A DNA stretch of 64,000 bases, from positions 62,001 to 126,000 of the forward strand of contig NZ_JACHYC010000003.1 of assembly GCF_014192575.1 (NCBI RefSeq), in the 5' to 3' direction. A program made the translations under genes and the position numbers. Origin of the DNA: Variovorax sp. Sphag1AA. GTDB taxonomy: Bacteria; Pseudomonadota; Gammaproteobacteria; Burkholderiales; Burkholderiaceae_C. This document shows positions 42,987-51,519 of the stretch, in pieces (within the stretch, counting starts at the first letter, position 1; every line of letters begins with the position of its first letter). A model generated the notes under the pieces. The model saw only the letters and a program-made list of their open reading frames with translations, was not told where the DNA came from and searched no databases.

Positions 42987-44540
42987 TTATGCGGGGCAGG
43001 CGAGCGTGAGTCCGAGCGTTGCGGCGGCTTCCTCGAGCAGCCCGGCAATCGCATCGGTTGAAGCAGCGACGCCGAAGACGTAGTTGTCGGGGCGCACCAG
43101 TGCCGCGGTGCATTCGTTGCGCTGGAGCCAGTTGGCTGCGACGCCTTCCACCTCCGGCGTCGATGCGAGGTCGACGACCTGAAGGCCGGGAGGCACGCTC
43201 GTGGTGGCCCTGAACGCCGCGGCATCGGCCAGCACGAGGCGCCAGCCATTGCCGAAAGCCGAGTCCATGCGCTGCTTGCCCGTCCTCGTGCGAAGCCAGG
43301 GTTGCGGGAAAAGCGTTCCGCGCGCGGCATGCGGGTGCTTCGACAGGAGTCCACCTTCGAGTCGAGGCAGGATGTCCTGGCGCGGCGTGTCGCGGACTTG
43401 TCCTCCGCATTCGGCAAGCATGCGTGTGTCGCGGCCACGGGCCTTCTCGACATCGCGCTCGCAGATCACCGCGCCGACGCCCTTGATCCGGCTCGTGAGT
43501 TCACGCACGTGTGCCTTGCGTTCGACGCCGTAGCTGTCGAGCAGCGCATCGGCAGCCGCACCTTGCACGTCACCTGCGAGGACCGCGCCGAGCTTCCACG
43601 TGAGATTGGCGACATCGCGCACGCCCTGGCACATGCCTTGGCCAAGGAACGGCGGCTGCATGTGCGCCGCATCGCCCGCCAGGAAGACCCGGCCCCGGCG
43701 CCATTCCGCAGCGACCAGCGCGTGGAAGCGATAGCTGGCCTGGCGCCACAGCTCGCCGTCCTCGGGCGTCAGCCAACGCGCCAGCAGCTTCCAGGTTTCT
43801 TCGGCCTTCTCGACCTCGCGCGGATCCTCGCCGGGCTTCAACGAGATTTCCCAACGCCGATGGTTCTTCGGGCCGATCACGATCGTGCAGGGCCGCTCGG
43901 GTTCGCAGTACTGCACGCTGACCGGCGGCAGCTTGGCGAGGCCGCGCTCGTTGACCAGAACGTCCACCACGAGCCACGGCTCATCGAAGTCGAGGTCTTC
44001 GAGCGGCATGTCGAGCTGCGTGCGAACCGCGCTCGATCCGCCGTCACATGCGATCGCGTACTTCGCCCGAACGGTCTTCGTGCCCTTGCCGGGGCTGTCG
44101 ATCGCGAGGGAGACGCCGTCCGCATCCTGGTCGATGCGCAGCATCTCCACGCCGAGGTCGACTTCGACGTTCGGCATCTTCGTCACACGTTCGCGCAGGG
44201 TGCGCTCGACCGCCGGCTGCGTGAACACCATCGAAGGCGTGTACCCCTGGGGGTAGGGCGGCTCGACCATGGTCATGCGCCGGATGAGCTGCCCGTCGAC
44301 GCCGAAGTACTCCGAGTTGGTGAAGGGCTCGCAGAAGGGCTGCACGGCTTCGGCGACACCCAACTGCTGGAACACGCGCATGATCTCGTGGTCCAGCGCG
44401 ATGGCGCGCGGGATCTGGTAGACATCGACGAGGCGCTCGCAGACGTAGACACTCAGTCCACGCTGGCCCAGCAGCCCGGCGGCGACCTGGCCGGCCGGGC
44501 CGTAGCCGACGATCGCGACGTCGAACACGGCTTCGCTCAT
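42987..44540 (-). CDS. FAD-dependent aromatic hydroxylase (MhpA/PheA family)
   Basis: A 517-residue group A flavin monooxygenase. It starts MSEAVFDVAIVGYGPAGQVAAGLL with the FAD glycine motif. The DG motif lies in YAIACDGGSSAVRTQ, and the ribityl-binding GDAAHMQPPFLGQGMCQGVRDV completes the fold. The C-terminal ~150 residues are the thioredoxin-like extension seen in MhpA-type hydroxylases. It should hydroxylate a phenolic or heteroaromatic acid using NAD(P)H and O2, preparing the ring for the extradiol dioxygenase encoded nearby. Overlaps the FAH gene as ATGA. Confidence 0.9.
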   Translation of the reverse strand: MSEAVFDVAIVGYGPAGQVAAGLLGQRGLSVYVCERLVDVYQIPRAIALDHEIMRVFQQLGVAEAVQPFCEPFTNSEYFGVDGQLIRRMTMVEPPYPQGYTPSMVFTQPAVERTLRERVTKMPNVEVDLGVEMLRIDQDADGVSLAIDSPGKGTKTVRAKYAIACDGGSSAVRTQLDMPLEDLDFDEPWLVVDVLVNERGLAKLPPVSVQYCEPERPCTIVIGPKNHRRWEISLKPGEDPREVEKAEETWKLLARWLTPEDGELWRQASYRFHALVAAEWRRGRVFLAGDAAHMQPPFLGQGMCQGVRDVANLTWKLGAVLAGDVQGAAADALLDSYGVERKAHVRELTSRIKGVGAVICERDVEKARGRDTRMLAECGGQVRDTPRQDILPRLEGGLLSKHPHAARGTLFPQPWLRTRTGKQRMDSAFGNGWRLVLADAAAFRATTSVPPGLQVVDLASTPEVEGVAANWLQRNECTAALVRPDNYVFGVAASTDAIAGLLEEAAATLGLTLACPA

Positions 44541-45400
44541 GACGCCTCGTTCACGATCGGGTTGGACAGCACGCCGATGCGCTCGATCTCGACTTCGTAG
44601 GTGTCGCCGGCCTTCATCCAGACCTGAGGCGTGCGAGCCTGGCCGACGCCCGCGGGCGTGCCCATCACGATCACGTCGCCGGGCTCCAGCGTGAGCACGT
44701 CGGCCAGCAGCGCGATGGTCTCGGCCACGTTGAAGATCATGTCGGTGGTGTTCGCGTCCTGCATCACCTCGCCGTTGAGACGGCCCTGGATCTTCAGGCC
44801 CACGGCGCCCGCAGGGAGTTCGTCGGCGGTCACCAGCACAGGGCCGAAGCCACCGGTGCCGTCGAAGTTCTTGCCGATGGTCCATTGCGGCGTGCGCTTC
44901 TGGTAGTCGCGCACGCTCATGTCGTTGAAGCAGCTGTAGCCGAAGACGTATTGCAGCGCGTCGGCTTCCTTGGTGTGGCGAGGAACCTTGCGTCCGATGA
45001 CCACTGCGAGTTCAGCTTCGTAGTCGAACTTCGACGACACGGTGGGCACCACGCCCGCATCGCCATGCGCGATCAGCGAGCTCGCGCCGCGGAAGAAGAA
45101 CCACGGATAGTCCGGCTTCTCACGACCACCTTCCTTGGCATGGTCGAAGTAGTTCAGGCCCAGGCAGACGATCTTGCCCGGCTCCGGCACGAGCGGAGCG
45201 AGCTTCGCGGCCTTCAGCGGCTGGCGCGTGCCGGCTTCGAGTGCGCGGCGCGCGGCGGCCTGCAGGTCGGTGCCGGCACGCAGTGCTACGCGCAGGTCGG
45301 CCGGTGCTTGCGCGTCGGCGTCGTTGAGGTCGATCAGGTCGTTGCCGTCGACGAGGGCCAGGCGCGTTGCGCCGTCGCGCAGGTAGGTGGTGAACTTCAT
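44537..45400 (-). CDS. Fumarylacetoacetate-hydrolase family enzyme
   Basis: A 287-residue enzyme with an N-terminal DUF2437-like segment and the FAH catalytic fold. It contains KIVCLGLNYFDHAKEGG, metal-ligand acids in KFDYEAELAVVIGR (Glu128, Glu130), DMSVRDYQ, and GTPAGVGQAR near the end. FAH enzymes hydrolyse, hydrate, isomerise or decarboxylate ring-cleavage products. In this operon it would process the product of the extradiol dioxygenase. Confidence 0.88.
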   Translation of the reverse strand: MKFTTYLRDGATRLALVDGNDLIDLNDADAQAPADLRVALRAGTDLQAAARRALEAGTRQPLKAAKLAPLVPEPGKIVCLGLNYFDHAKEGGREKPDYPWFFFRGASSLIAHGDAGVVPTVSSKFDYEAELAVVIGRKVPRHTKEADALQYVFGYSCFNDMSVRDYQKRTPQWTIGKNFDGTGGFGPVLVTADELPAGAVGLKIQGRLNGEVMQDANTTDMIFNVAETIALLADVLTLEPGDVIVMGTPAGVGQARTPQVWMKAGDTYEVEIERIGVLSNPIVNEAS

Positions 45401-45420
45401 GTGATTTGCTTGGTTGGAGA

Positions 45421-46326
45421 TCAGGAATTCGGAGCGAAGAAGATGCGCTTCTGCGCTTCCTTCAGCGTGGCGCCGGGGGGCGGCGAGATGCCCCACTGGT
45501 CGACACGGCCAGGAGGCCACTTCCAGTGCTCGGGGCCATGGGACTCATAGCTGTCGTCGACTTGTTCGACTTCGGCCGTGTATTCGATGACCACGCCGAA
45601 GGGATCGATGAAGTAATTGAAGAGGTTGTTGCCGGGGCCATGGCGGCCCGGTCCCCATTGAATCGGGAAGCCGGCATCCTTCATGCGACCGCCGCCGCGC
45701 ATCACCGACTCGAAGTCCGGCATCAGGAATGCGATGTGGTTGAGCGCGTCGTTGTCCGAGATGCCGATGGCGATCGTGTGGTGATCGCTGTCGCAGTTCA
45801 TGAAGGCCATGATCCCGGTGCGATCCGCGAGCCGGAACCCGAGGGCTTGCTCGAGGAACGCCTTCGTCTCGTCCACCGCATGGCTGTTGAGCACCACATG
45901 GGTCAGCCGGATGGGCCGATCAGCGACCGGCGCATCTTCAGTACGACGCGCGTCGTCGTGCACGACCTGGAACACGCGGCCATGCGGATCCTTGAACTTG
46001 AGGCCGATGCCTCCAGCCGGGTCGCGCGACAGTTCATGAGGCGCCGCGAGGATCGTCCCTCCTGCCGCCGTCACCCGCTCCTGGATAGCATCCAGCGCGG
46101 CGCGGCTGCGTGCGCGCAATGTCACTTGCCGAAGTTGCGGAACGTCGCCGCCGCGATGCAGCGCGAGCAGATAGGTGTTGCTCCCGGTACCGCGCAGGTA
46201 GAGCGTGTCGTCGTCGCGATGGGCGACTTCGAGGTTCCAGGTGCGCGTGTAGAAGTCCTCGGCCTTCGCCAGGTCGGGAACGAAGAGCGCCACGCTGCGC
46301 AGGCTCTCGATCCAGGGTGAACTCAT
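45421..46326 (-). CDS. Type I extradiol ring-cleavage dioxygenase (VOC fold)
   Basis: A 301-residue two-domain VOC protein. The C-terminal domain carries the 2-His-1-carboxylate iron site: His143 (LTHVVLNSH), His197 (LNHIAFLMPD) and Glu249 (GVVIEYTAEVEQ). The RHGPGNNLFNYFIDPFG block is typical of catechol 2,3-dioxygenase-like enzymes. It should cleave a catechol- or hydroquinone-like ring made by the flavin hydroxylase. It overlaps the amidohydrolase stop as ATGA. Confidence 0.88.
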   Translation of the reverse strand: MSSPWIESLRSVALFVPDLAKAEDFYTRTWNLEVAHRDDDTLYLRGTGSNTYLLALHRGGDVPQLRQVTLRARSRAALDAIQERVTAAGGTILAAPHELSRDPAGGIGLKFKDPHGRVFQVVHDDARRTEDAPVADRPIRLTHVVLNSHAVDETKAFLEQALGFRLADRTGIMAFMNCDSDHHTIAIGISDNDALNHIAFLMPDFESVMRGGGRMKDAGFPIQWGPGRHGPGNNLFNYFIDPFGVVIEYTAEVEQVDDSYESHGPEHWKWPPGRVDQWGISPPPGATLKEAQKRIFFAPNS

Positions 46327-47357
46327 GGGGTGGTCTCTTTCGTCGTGAGGCCGAGAAAGCGCTCGGCATTGCGGTGCACGAGCGCGGCGACGGTGTCGGC
46401 ATCGAAGCCGCCGGCTTCGATGCGTTGCACCGGCGTGCGATCGTGGAAGTTGAAGGGGTAGTCGGTGCCCACCAGCAGTTGGCTCGGACCGAACTGATCG
46501 ACCAGATGGCGAAGCATCGGCGTGTCGAAGACGAGGGTGTCGTAGAAGAGCCGGCGGGCCTGCTCGGCAGGCGCGGCGCCGATGCTTTCCTTGAGTGCTG
46601 GAAAGACACTCCAGCCTTGCTGCAGACGTGCCAGCAGCGAGGCGAGCGTCCCGCCGCCGTGACTGAAGGCGATGCGCAATCCCGGGCGTCGCAGCAGCAG
46701 GTTGCTCGTGATGACGGACGCCGCTGCCAGCCCCACGTCACCCGGATAGGCCAGCACCTGCTGCAAGGGCGCGGGCCCGACGAGGCGATCCATGCCGGCG
46801 GGCCGCAACGCATGCACGAACACCGCAGCGCCCATGTCTTCGCAGGCTTCGAAGAACGGATCGAGTTGCGGCGCGCCGACCGGCACGCCATTGATGTTGC
46901 TGCCGATCTCCACGCCGGCAAAGCCGAGCGTCTTCACGACGTATTCGAGTTCGGAGATCGCGAGGTCGATGTCCTGAAGAGGCACCGCTCCGAGTCCGGC
47001 GATGCGTCCGTCGCTTTGCCGGACCATCTCCGCAATGCAGTCGTTCGTATAGCGAAGCAACTGCTGCGCGTCGCCGGCCGCCATCCAGTAAGACAGCAGC
47101 TCCGGCATCGGCGAAACCACCTGCAGCGCCAGGCCCATCCCGGGGAGATCCTCCAGGCGGCGGGTGGTGCTCCAGCACGCGTCGGACACCGTGCGGTAGA
47201 CCTTGTCCGCAATCATCACGTGCCGGTGGCACGCGTGCGCGGGGGCCATCGACGGCCAGTCGGCAGGCACCTTGGCGCCGATGTAGCGCGGGAAGTGCTC
47301 GGGCACGACATGCGCATGCACGTCGATGCCGCAGTTGCAGGCGGTCGTGTGTTTCAT
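46323..47357 (-). CDS. Amidohydrolase 2 family, ACMSD-like decarboxylase/hydrolase
   Basis: A 344-residue TIM-barrel metalloenzyme. The metal pair is in CGIDVHAHVVPEHF (His14, His16), with further ligands around FVHALRPAG and IAFSHGGGTL, and the aspartate in LLVGTDYPFNFHD. It is closest in style to 2-amino-3-carboxymuconate semialdehyde decarboxylase and related gamma-resorcylate or uracil-5-carboxylate decarboxylases. First gene of the operon, it may decarboxylate the aromatic acid or its ring-fission product. Confidence 0.85.
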   Translation of the reverse strand: MKHTTACNCGIDVHAHVVPEHFPRYIGAKVPADWPSMAPAHACHRHVMIADKVYRTVSDACWSTTRRLEDLPGMGLALQVVSPMPELLSYWMAAGDAQQLLRYTNDCIAEMVRQSDGRIAGLGAVPLQDIDLAISELEYVVKTLGFAGVEIGSNINGVPVGAPQLDPFFEACEDMGAAVFVHALRPAGMDRLVGPAPLQQVLAYPGDVGLAAASVITSNLLLRRPGLRIAFSHGGGTLASLLARLQQGWSVFPALKESIGAAPAEQARRLFYDTLVFDTPMLRHLVDQFGPSQLLVGTDYPFNFHDRTPVQRIEAGGFDADTVAALVHRNAERFLGLTTKETTP

Positions 47358-47422
47358 CGAGTTCTATCTGTCTCCGGGGCGCCATCCTAGGAACGGGTGC
47401 CAATCCTGTACAGACGTTTTTG

Positions 47423-47439
47423 CCGATACATAAAATCGG
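47423..47439. promoter_or_regulatory. Inverted repeat upstream of divergent LysR gene
   Basis: CCGAT-ACATAAA-ATCGG is a perfect inverted repeat ending five bases before the LysR ATG at 47444. It lies in the 86-base gap shared with the amidohydrolase operon. An eight-base palindrome CTGTACAG is also present at 47406-47413. Both are candidate LysR sites. Confidence 0.45.
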
Positions 47440-47443
47440 TTTC

Positions 47444-48370
47444 ATGGATATTCGTTCCGTCGACCTCAATCTCCTGGTGCTGTTCGATGCGATGGCCCGG
47501 CTGCGCAGCGTGAACAAGACAGCCGAGGAGATCGGCCTGAGTCAATCGGCCACCAGTGGCGCGCTGTCGCGATTGCGCGAAGTGTTCGACGACGCGCTGT
47601 TCGTGCGAACCGCATCGCGGATGGAGCCCACGCCGCGTGCGCTCGAACTCGCCCCGGCCGTGCACAGGGTGGTTCAGGCCATCCAGTCGGAGATCCTTCA
47701 GCAGCCGAGCTTCGATCCGCTTCGCTCCGATCGGACCTTCACGATCCTCACGCCCGACATCGGCGAGGTGGCGTTCCTGCCCGGCGTGCTGCGCCGCATG
47801 CGGGTGGAGGCGCCGCATGTGCGGCTGCAGGCGGTCTCCCGACCGAGAACTGCGGCTGCGGAATCACTGGAAAAGGGAGAGGCGGACCTCGCGGTGGGCT
47901 TCTTTCCCGACCTGCAGCGCGCGGGCTATTTCCAGCAGTCGCTGTTCATGAGTTCCTATGCGTGCGTCGCGTGCGCGCGCAACGATGCGGCGGGCCATCG
48001 CATGACACTCAAGCAGTACCTCGCGGCAAGGCACGTCGTGGTGAGACCCGATGGGCGGGAGCATCTGCTGGACCGCTACCTCGATGACAAGGGCTGGCAC
48101 CGGCCGGTGAGCCTGGAGCTGTCGCACTTCATGAGTTTGGTGTCGATCCTGCCGGGCAGCGACCTCATCGCCACCGTGCCTCAGGACATCGCGACAGCCG
48201 TCGGCCGGCTCGTCAAGTTGCGCGAGATCGCGCTGCCGTTCAAGCCGCCTCAACTGCAGGTGCGGCAGTTCTGGCATCGCCGGATGCAGAACGACCCGGC
48301 GAACCGCTGGCTGCGGGATGTGTTCCATGCGGTCAACCGCCGCGATGCGGGCGCGGAGATGCCGCTCTGA
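47444..48370 (+). CDS. LysR-family regulator of the aromatic catabolic operon (NodD/NahR-like)
   Basis: A 308-residue LysR protein opening MDIRSVDLNLLVLFDAMARLRSVNKTAEEIGLSQSATSGAL, the DLNLL signature of the NodD/NahR/LinR group that answers aromatic or phenolic effectors. The effector domain includes ILTPDIGEVAFLPGVLRRM and GEADLAVGFFPDL. Starting at 47444 is preferred over the in-frame ATG at 47420 because the latter would include the operator. It diverges from the five-gene operon it probably induces. Confidence 0.9.
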   Translation: MDIRSVDLNLLVLFDAMARLRSVNKTAEEIGLSQSATSGALSRLREVFDDALFVRTASRMEPTPRALELAPAVHRVVQAIQSEILQQPSFDPLRSDRTFTILTPDIGEVAFLPGVLRRMRVEAPHVRLQAVSRPRTAAAESLEKGEADLAVGFFPDLQRAGYFQQSLFMSSYACVACARNDAAGHRMTLKQYLAARHVVVRPDGREHLLDRYLDDKGWHRPVSLELSHFMSLVSILPGSDLIATVPQDIATAVGRLVKLREIALPFKPPQLQVRQFWHRRMQNDPANRWLRDVFHAVNRRDAGAEMPL

Positions 48371-48373
48371 GCT

Positions 48374-49951
48374 TCAGCCGCCGGCGTTGAGCACGCCCTC
48401 GAAGAACACCCGCACCGACTGCATGCAATACGCCGGCACCAGTTCGCCGTGATAGGCGAAGGCCACCGACTGGTCGAGCTGCGCATCGGTTCCCGTCGAT
48501 TGCGCCCGCTTCTGCGCCTTGGCCTGCGCGAAGCCTGCGCGCGCCGCCGAATACGCGTCGCTGGTGCCTGATGCTTCCAGATCGACGACGGAGAGCGAGG
48601 TCGGGGTCATCCCACGCGCGCGGAAGTACCCGGCGGTCGCGAGGCTGCTGGTGAAGTTGACGGTCGGATCGTTGGAGCCGCCGCACATCATCACGGGCCT
48701 TCTCGGCAGCCAGTTGCGCAGGTCATTGGCCACGGCGGCACTGCGCAGGCCCGTCAACGGGGAGCAGTCCAGCGGCGACGTCGTGGAGAGCGAGGCCGCT
48801 GTCGCCGGCAGCGCGTTGCCGGGGCAAGGGCTGGCCTGCACATCGCCGAACCATGTCGTCAGGTAGCTCTGCCGCACCAGGTTGCCCGCGCCGTACTCGA
48901 TCGCCACGTTGGCGTTCAACGGCCCGGGCGTGGCATTGGCCGGGAAGAACGCGTACTGCGGCAGTTTGCCCGTCGCGAACAGGTCACTCCGCGACAGATA
49001 GTTCGGTAGCAGCGTGTCGATGCCGGTGGCGTACGCGTCTTCGTAGATATCACGCGTGTTCGCGTAGATGTTGCCGAACTGCTTCTGCCAGCTGGTCGTG
49101 ATCAGCGGGAAGAATACGGTGCTGCCGAATTCCGGCAGCCCGCTCGCGGTGTAGTCGATCAACAGGCTGATCGCCGTCGGTGCGGACATCGGGGCCGATG
49201 CGGTCACCGTCATGTTCGCCGCCTGCATTGCGCGATGCGCTGCGAGCGCCGCATAGCCGCCTTCGGAATAGCCCGTGACCAGCAGCGTGCCTGCGTCCAG
49301 CGCTGAAAGCGAAGTCAGCGTCGAGCGAGCCGCCGTGAGCGCATCGATCATCTCCTTGCCCTGCTGGTCGGCATTCAGGAAGGGGTGATAGGGCAGCGAC
49401 GACTTGTCGTAGCCCGCATAGTTGGGCGCGACCACGATGTAGCCCTGCGCCGCGAACATGGCCGCCACGATCACGCCTTCCGCAGCAGCCGGCTGGTTGG
49501 TGTTGGTGATGTTGGAGATGTCGTAGTTGCGCTCGGTCGCGGTGCCGTGTCCGTACAGCACGATGGGGCGCGGCCCGTTGCAGGCGGGGTCCGTGCCGGC
49601 GGGCAGCATGATCGCGCCGCTGGCCGGCACCGATTCGCCTTGCGCCCCCACGGTTTGGTATTGCAGGTAGCGCACATCGATGCCGCACTTGGGCACGCCC
49701 GCGGCCTGTTCGACGCGCTTGCCGGTGGAGTCGGCTTCGAGCAACGTCTTGAACTGATCGACGGACAGGCGAACGACGCGATCCGGCACGGGCGTGAGCG
49801 CAGTGCCGCGCGCCGGTGCCGCATTGGCGCCGTTGATGGCCGTCACCAGCGCGCCATTGCTGCCGCTTCCGCCGCCGCCGCACGCTGAAAGGAGCAACAG
49901 GCACGATGTGGCAAGGGTGGGCGCGATCAAGCGGCTGGCCAATCGGGTCAT
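48374..49951 (-). CDS. Secreted lipoprotein esterase/lipase, alpha/beta hydrolase
   Basis: A 525-residue protein with a lipoprotein signal (LLLLSAC, Cys24) followed by a glycine/serine linker. The hydrolase body contains PIVLYGHGTATERNYD (oxyanion hole region), the nucleophile elbow VTGYSEGGYAA (Ser229) and APNYAGYD. It resembles secretory lipases of the LIP family and DUF3887-like esterases. The acid and histidine of the triad fall near CGGSNDPTVN and AFAYHGELVP. The start at 49951 has CAGGAG at good distance. Likely surface-bound; natural ester unknown. Confidence 0.82.
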   Translation of the reverse strand: MTRLASRLIAPTLATSCLLLLSACGGGGSGSNGALVTAINGANAAPARGTALTPVPDRVVRLSVDQFKTLLEADSTGKRVEQAAGVPKCGIDVRYLQYQTVGAQGESVPASGAIMLPAGTDPACNGPRPIVLYGHGTATERNYDISNITNTNQPAAAEGVIVAAMFAAQGYIVVAPNYAGYDKSSLPYHPFLNADQQGKEMIDALTAARSTLTSLSALDAGTLLVTGYSEGGYAALAAHRAMQAANMTVTASAPMSAPTAISLLIDYTASGLPEFGSTVFFPLITTSWQKQFGNIYANTRDIYEDAYATGIDTLLPNYLSRSDLFATGKLPQYAFFPANATPGPLNANVAIEYGAGNLVRQSYLTTWFGDVQASPCPGNALPATAASLSTTSPLDCSPLTGLRSAAVANDLRNWLPRRPVMMCGGSNDPTVNFTSSLATAGYFRARGMTPTSLSVVDLEASGTSDAYSAARAGFAQAKAQKRAQSTGTDAQLDQSVAFAYHGELVPAYCMQSVRVFFEGVLNAGG

Positions 49952-50067
49952 GGGCATCTCCTGCATGGGAATCGAATACCCCGCGAGGGTGCTGGCCGCG
50001 CGCACCGCAGCCTTGCCAGTCGCCGCCGCTTCTTCTTGAAGCATCCGGCCTACACGAAGGACGCCGG

Positions 50068-50400
50068 CTACTCGAACGCCTTCAGGAGCGTCCCGGATGC
50101 GTAGATCCTCACGCCCGACCCGGCGGGCTCGCAACTGAGCTTGAAGGTCTCGTTGCCCAGCGACGTGCCCGACCAGTTGAGGGTGAAGATCGGATCGCGC
50201 CCCAGCGGTGAATCGGCGGCGAAGTTGTGCCGCGTGACTTCCATGAGCACATTCAATTCGCCGTCGCTGCGATCGATCTCGCCCCGGTAGAAGTGCAGGG
50301 CATCTGCACCCACGAAGAGGTTCCTGTTGATCAGGATGGTCCCCTTCCCGAGGTTGCCGACATTCGTGGTGAAGGTGGATTCGTAGATTCCGTTTTTCAT
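50068..50400 (-). CDS. GrlR-like domain protein
   Basis: A 110-residue protein opening MKNGIYESTFTTNVGNLGKGTILINRN and continuing LHFYRGEIDRSDGELNVLMEVTRHN, the pattern of the GrlR fold, a small calycin-like beta barrel. GrlR itself binds and blocks the T3SS activator GrlA in enteropathogens, but many environmental homologues have no such partner, and none is here. ATG 50400 fits the domain start; a GTG at 50415 is possible. It is flanked by a lipase and an AraC gene on the same strand. Confidence 0.65.
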   Translation of the reverse strand: MKNGIYESTFTTNVGNLGKGTILINRNLFVGADALHFYRGEIDRSDGELNVLMEVTRHNFAADSPLGRDPIFTLNWSGTSLGNETFKLSCEPAGSGVRIYASGTLLKAFE

Positions 50401-50494
50401 CGTCGCGAGCTCCACCAGCAGGCTAAGGCCTGCGAGCGGTGCGCACCGTAGGAAGCCGCTGACGGCGATGGTAGGCAGCCGCGCGATGGGCCGC

Positions 50495-51391
50495 CTATCG
50501 GGGTACCTTGACGCCCTGTACCGCTTGCGCGCGGTACTGCGAAGGTGAACAGCCCATCGCCCGCGTGAAGAACTTGCTGAAGTAGGCCGGGTCCTGATAG
50601 CCGATCGCCGCGGCGACTTCGAGCACCGACATCGGCGTGTAGGCCAGCAGCCTTCGCGCCTCCAGCATCAGGCGCTCGTGCAGCAATTGAAGGGCGGACT
50701 GCCGGGTCACGTTGCGGCAGGTGCGGCTCAGGTGGTCGGGCGTCACGCCCAGCGCATCGGCGTAGAACGGCAGGCCGCGGTGCTCACGGAAGTGCTTCTC
50801 CGCGAGGGCGAGATAGCGTTGCACGAGCGCGTCGCGCGCGCCCGGCAGCTGGGTCTTCTGGACGTGCTCGCCGTGCAGGCGCAGCAGGAGCACCGCAAGG
50901 AGCGTCGCGATTGCCAGCAGCGCCGGCACGCGGCCCGTGCCATGGCCGCGGAACTCGCGGGCAAGCTTTTCGAAGAGCGATGCGCAATCGTCGCGCGCCT
51001 CGTCGGTGAGCCCGGCCAGCACGAAGGAGCCCGCCAGGCCCGTGTCCGCGAGGCGCGTGCCGGCAAGCAACTGCTGCAAGGTCGCGCTGGGGATGGTCAC
51101 CTGGTGCCCCATGGTGTCGCGCGTGTGCCTGAAGCCGTGCACCGATCCCGGTGCGATCAGCAAAATCGCCGGCGCCTTCGCATCGACCGCGCGTCCGTCC
51201 ACGGTGCCGCTGATGTGGCCTCGTTCGAGAAACTGGATCTGGTGCAGGCCCTCATGGCGATGCGCCGGAATCGTCCAGTCCATCTCCTTGCCGCGCACGG
51301 CGACGGGCTCGTAATGCAGGCAGTCATCGGGCTGTTCATGTCGAACTTCCCGGAAGGGAACGAGGAGCAGGGGGGCAGCGGCAGGCTTCAC
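50495..51391 (-). CDS. AraC-family regulator of the divergent Bug/TPP operon
   Basis: A 298-residue regulator. Its N-terminal cupin has PAHRHEGLHQIQFLERG and APGSVHGFRHTRD as effector-pocket blocks. The C-terminal double helix-turn-helix has LGVTPDHLSRTCRNVTRQ, VLEVAAAIGYQDPAYFSKFFTRAMGCSPSQYRAQ. It resembles PobR-type AraC activators of aromatic-acid genes. The start is a GTG at 51391. A nine-base inverted repeat overlaps this codon, consistent with autoregulation, and the divergent operon begins at 51520. Confidence 0.88.
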   Translation of the reverse strand: MKPAAAPLLLVPFREVRHEQPDDCLHYEPVAVRGKEMDWTIPAHRHEGLHQIQFLERGHISGTVDGRAVDAKAPAILLIAPGSVHGFRHTRDTMGHQVTIPSATLQQLLAGTRLADTGLAGSFVLAGLTDEARDDCASLFEKLAREFRGHGTGRVPALLAIATLLAVLLLRLHGEHVQKTQLPGARDALVQRYLALAEKHFREHRGLPFYADALGVTPDHLSRTCRNVTRQSALQLLHERLMLEARRLLAYTPMSVLEVAAAIGYQDPAYFSKFFTRAMGCSPSQYRAQAVQGVKVPR

Positions 51392-51433
51392 GGCAGGGCG
51401 AATGCAATCGAGGCCGGAAAACTACCTGCCGTG
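51389..51433. promoter_or_regulatory. Nine-base inverted repeat overlapping the AraC start
   Basis: CACGGCAGG (51389-51397) is matched by CCTGCCGTG (51425-51433) with 27 bases between, placing the half-site centres 36 bases apart. One arm covers the AraC GTG start codon. This could be a looping or paired AraC operator. Confidence 0.4.
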
Positions 51434-51519
51434 GCGCGATTTGTCCATTCGCAGCAACGCGCAGTGGCCCGACCATGCAGGCAAAGACAACAAGGGCACG
51501 CACGCCCAGGAGACAAACC

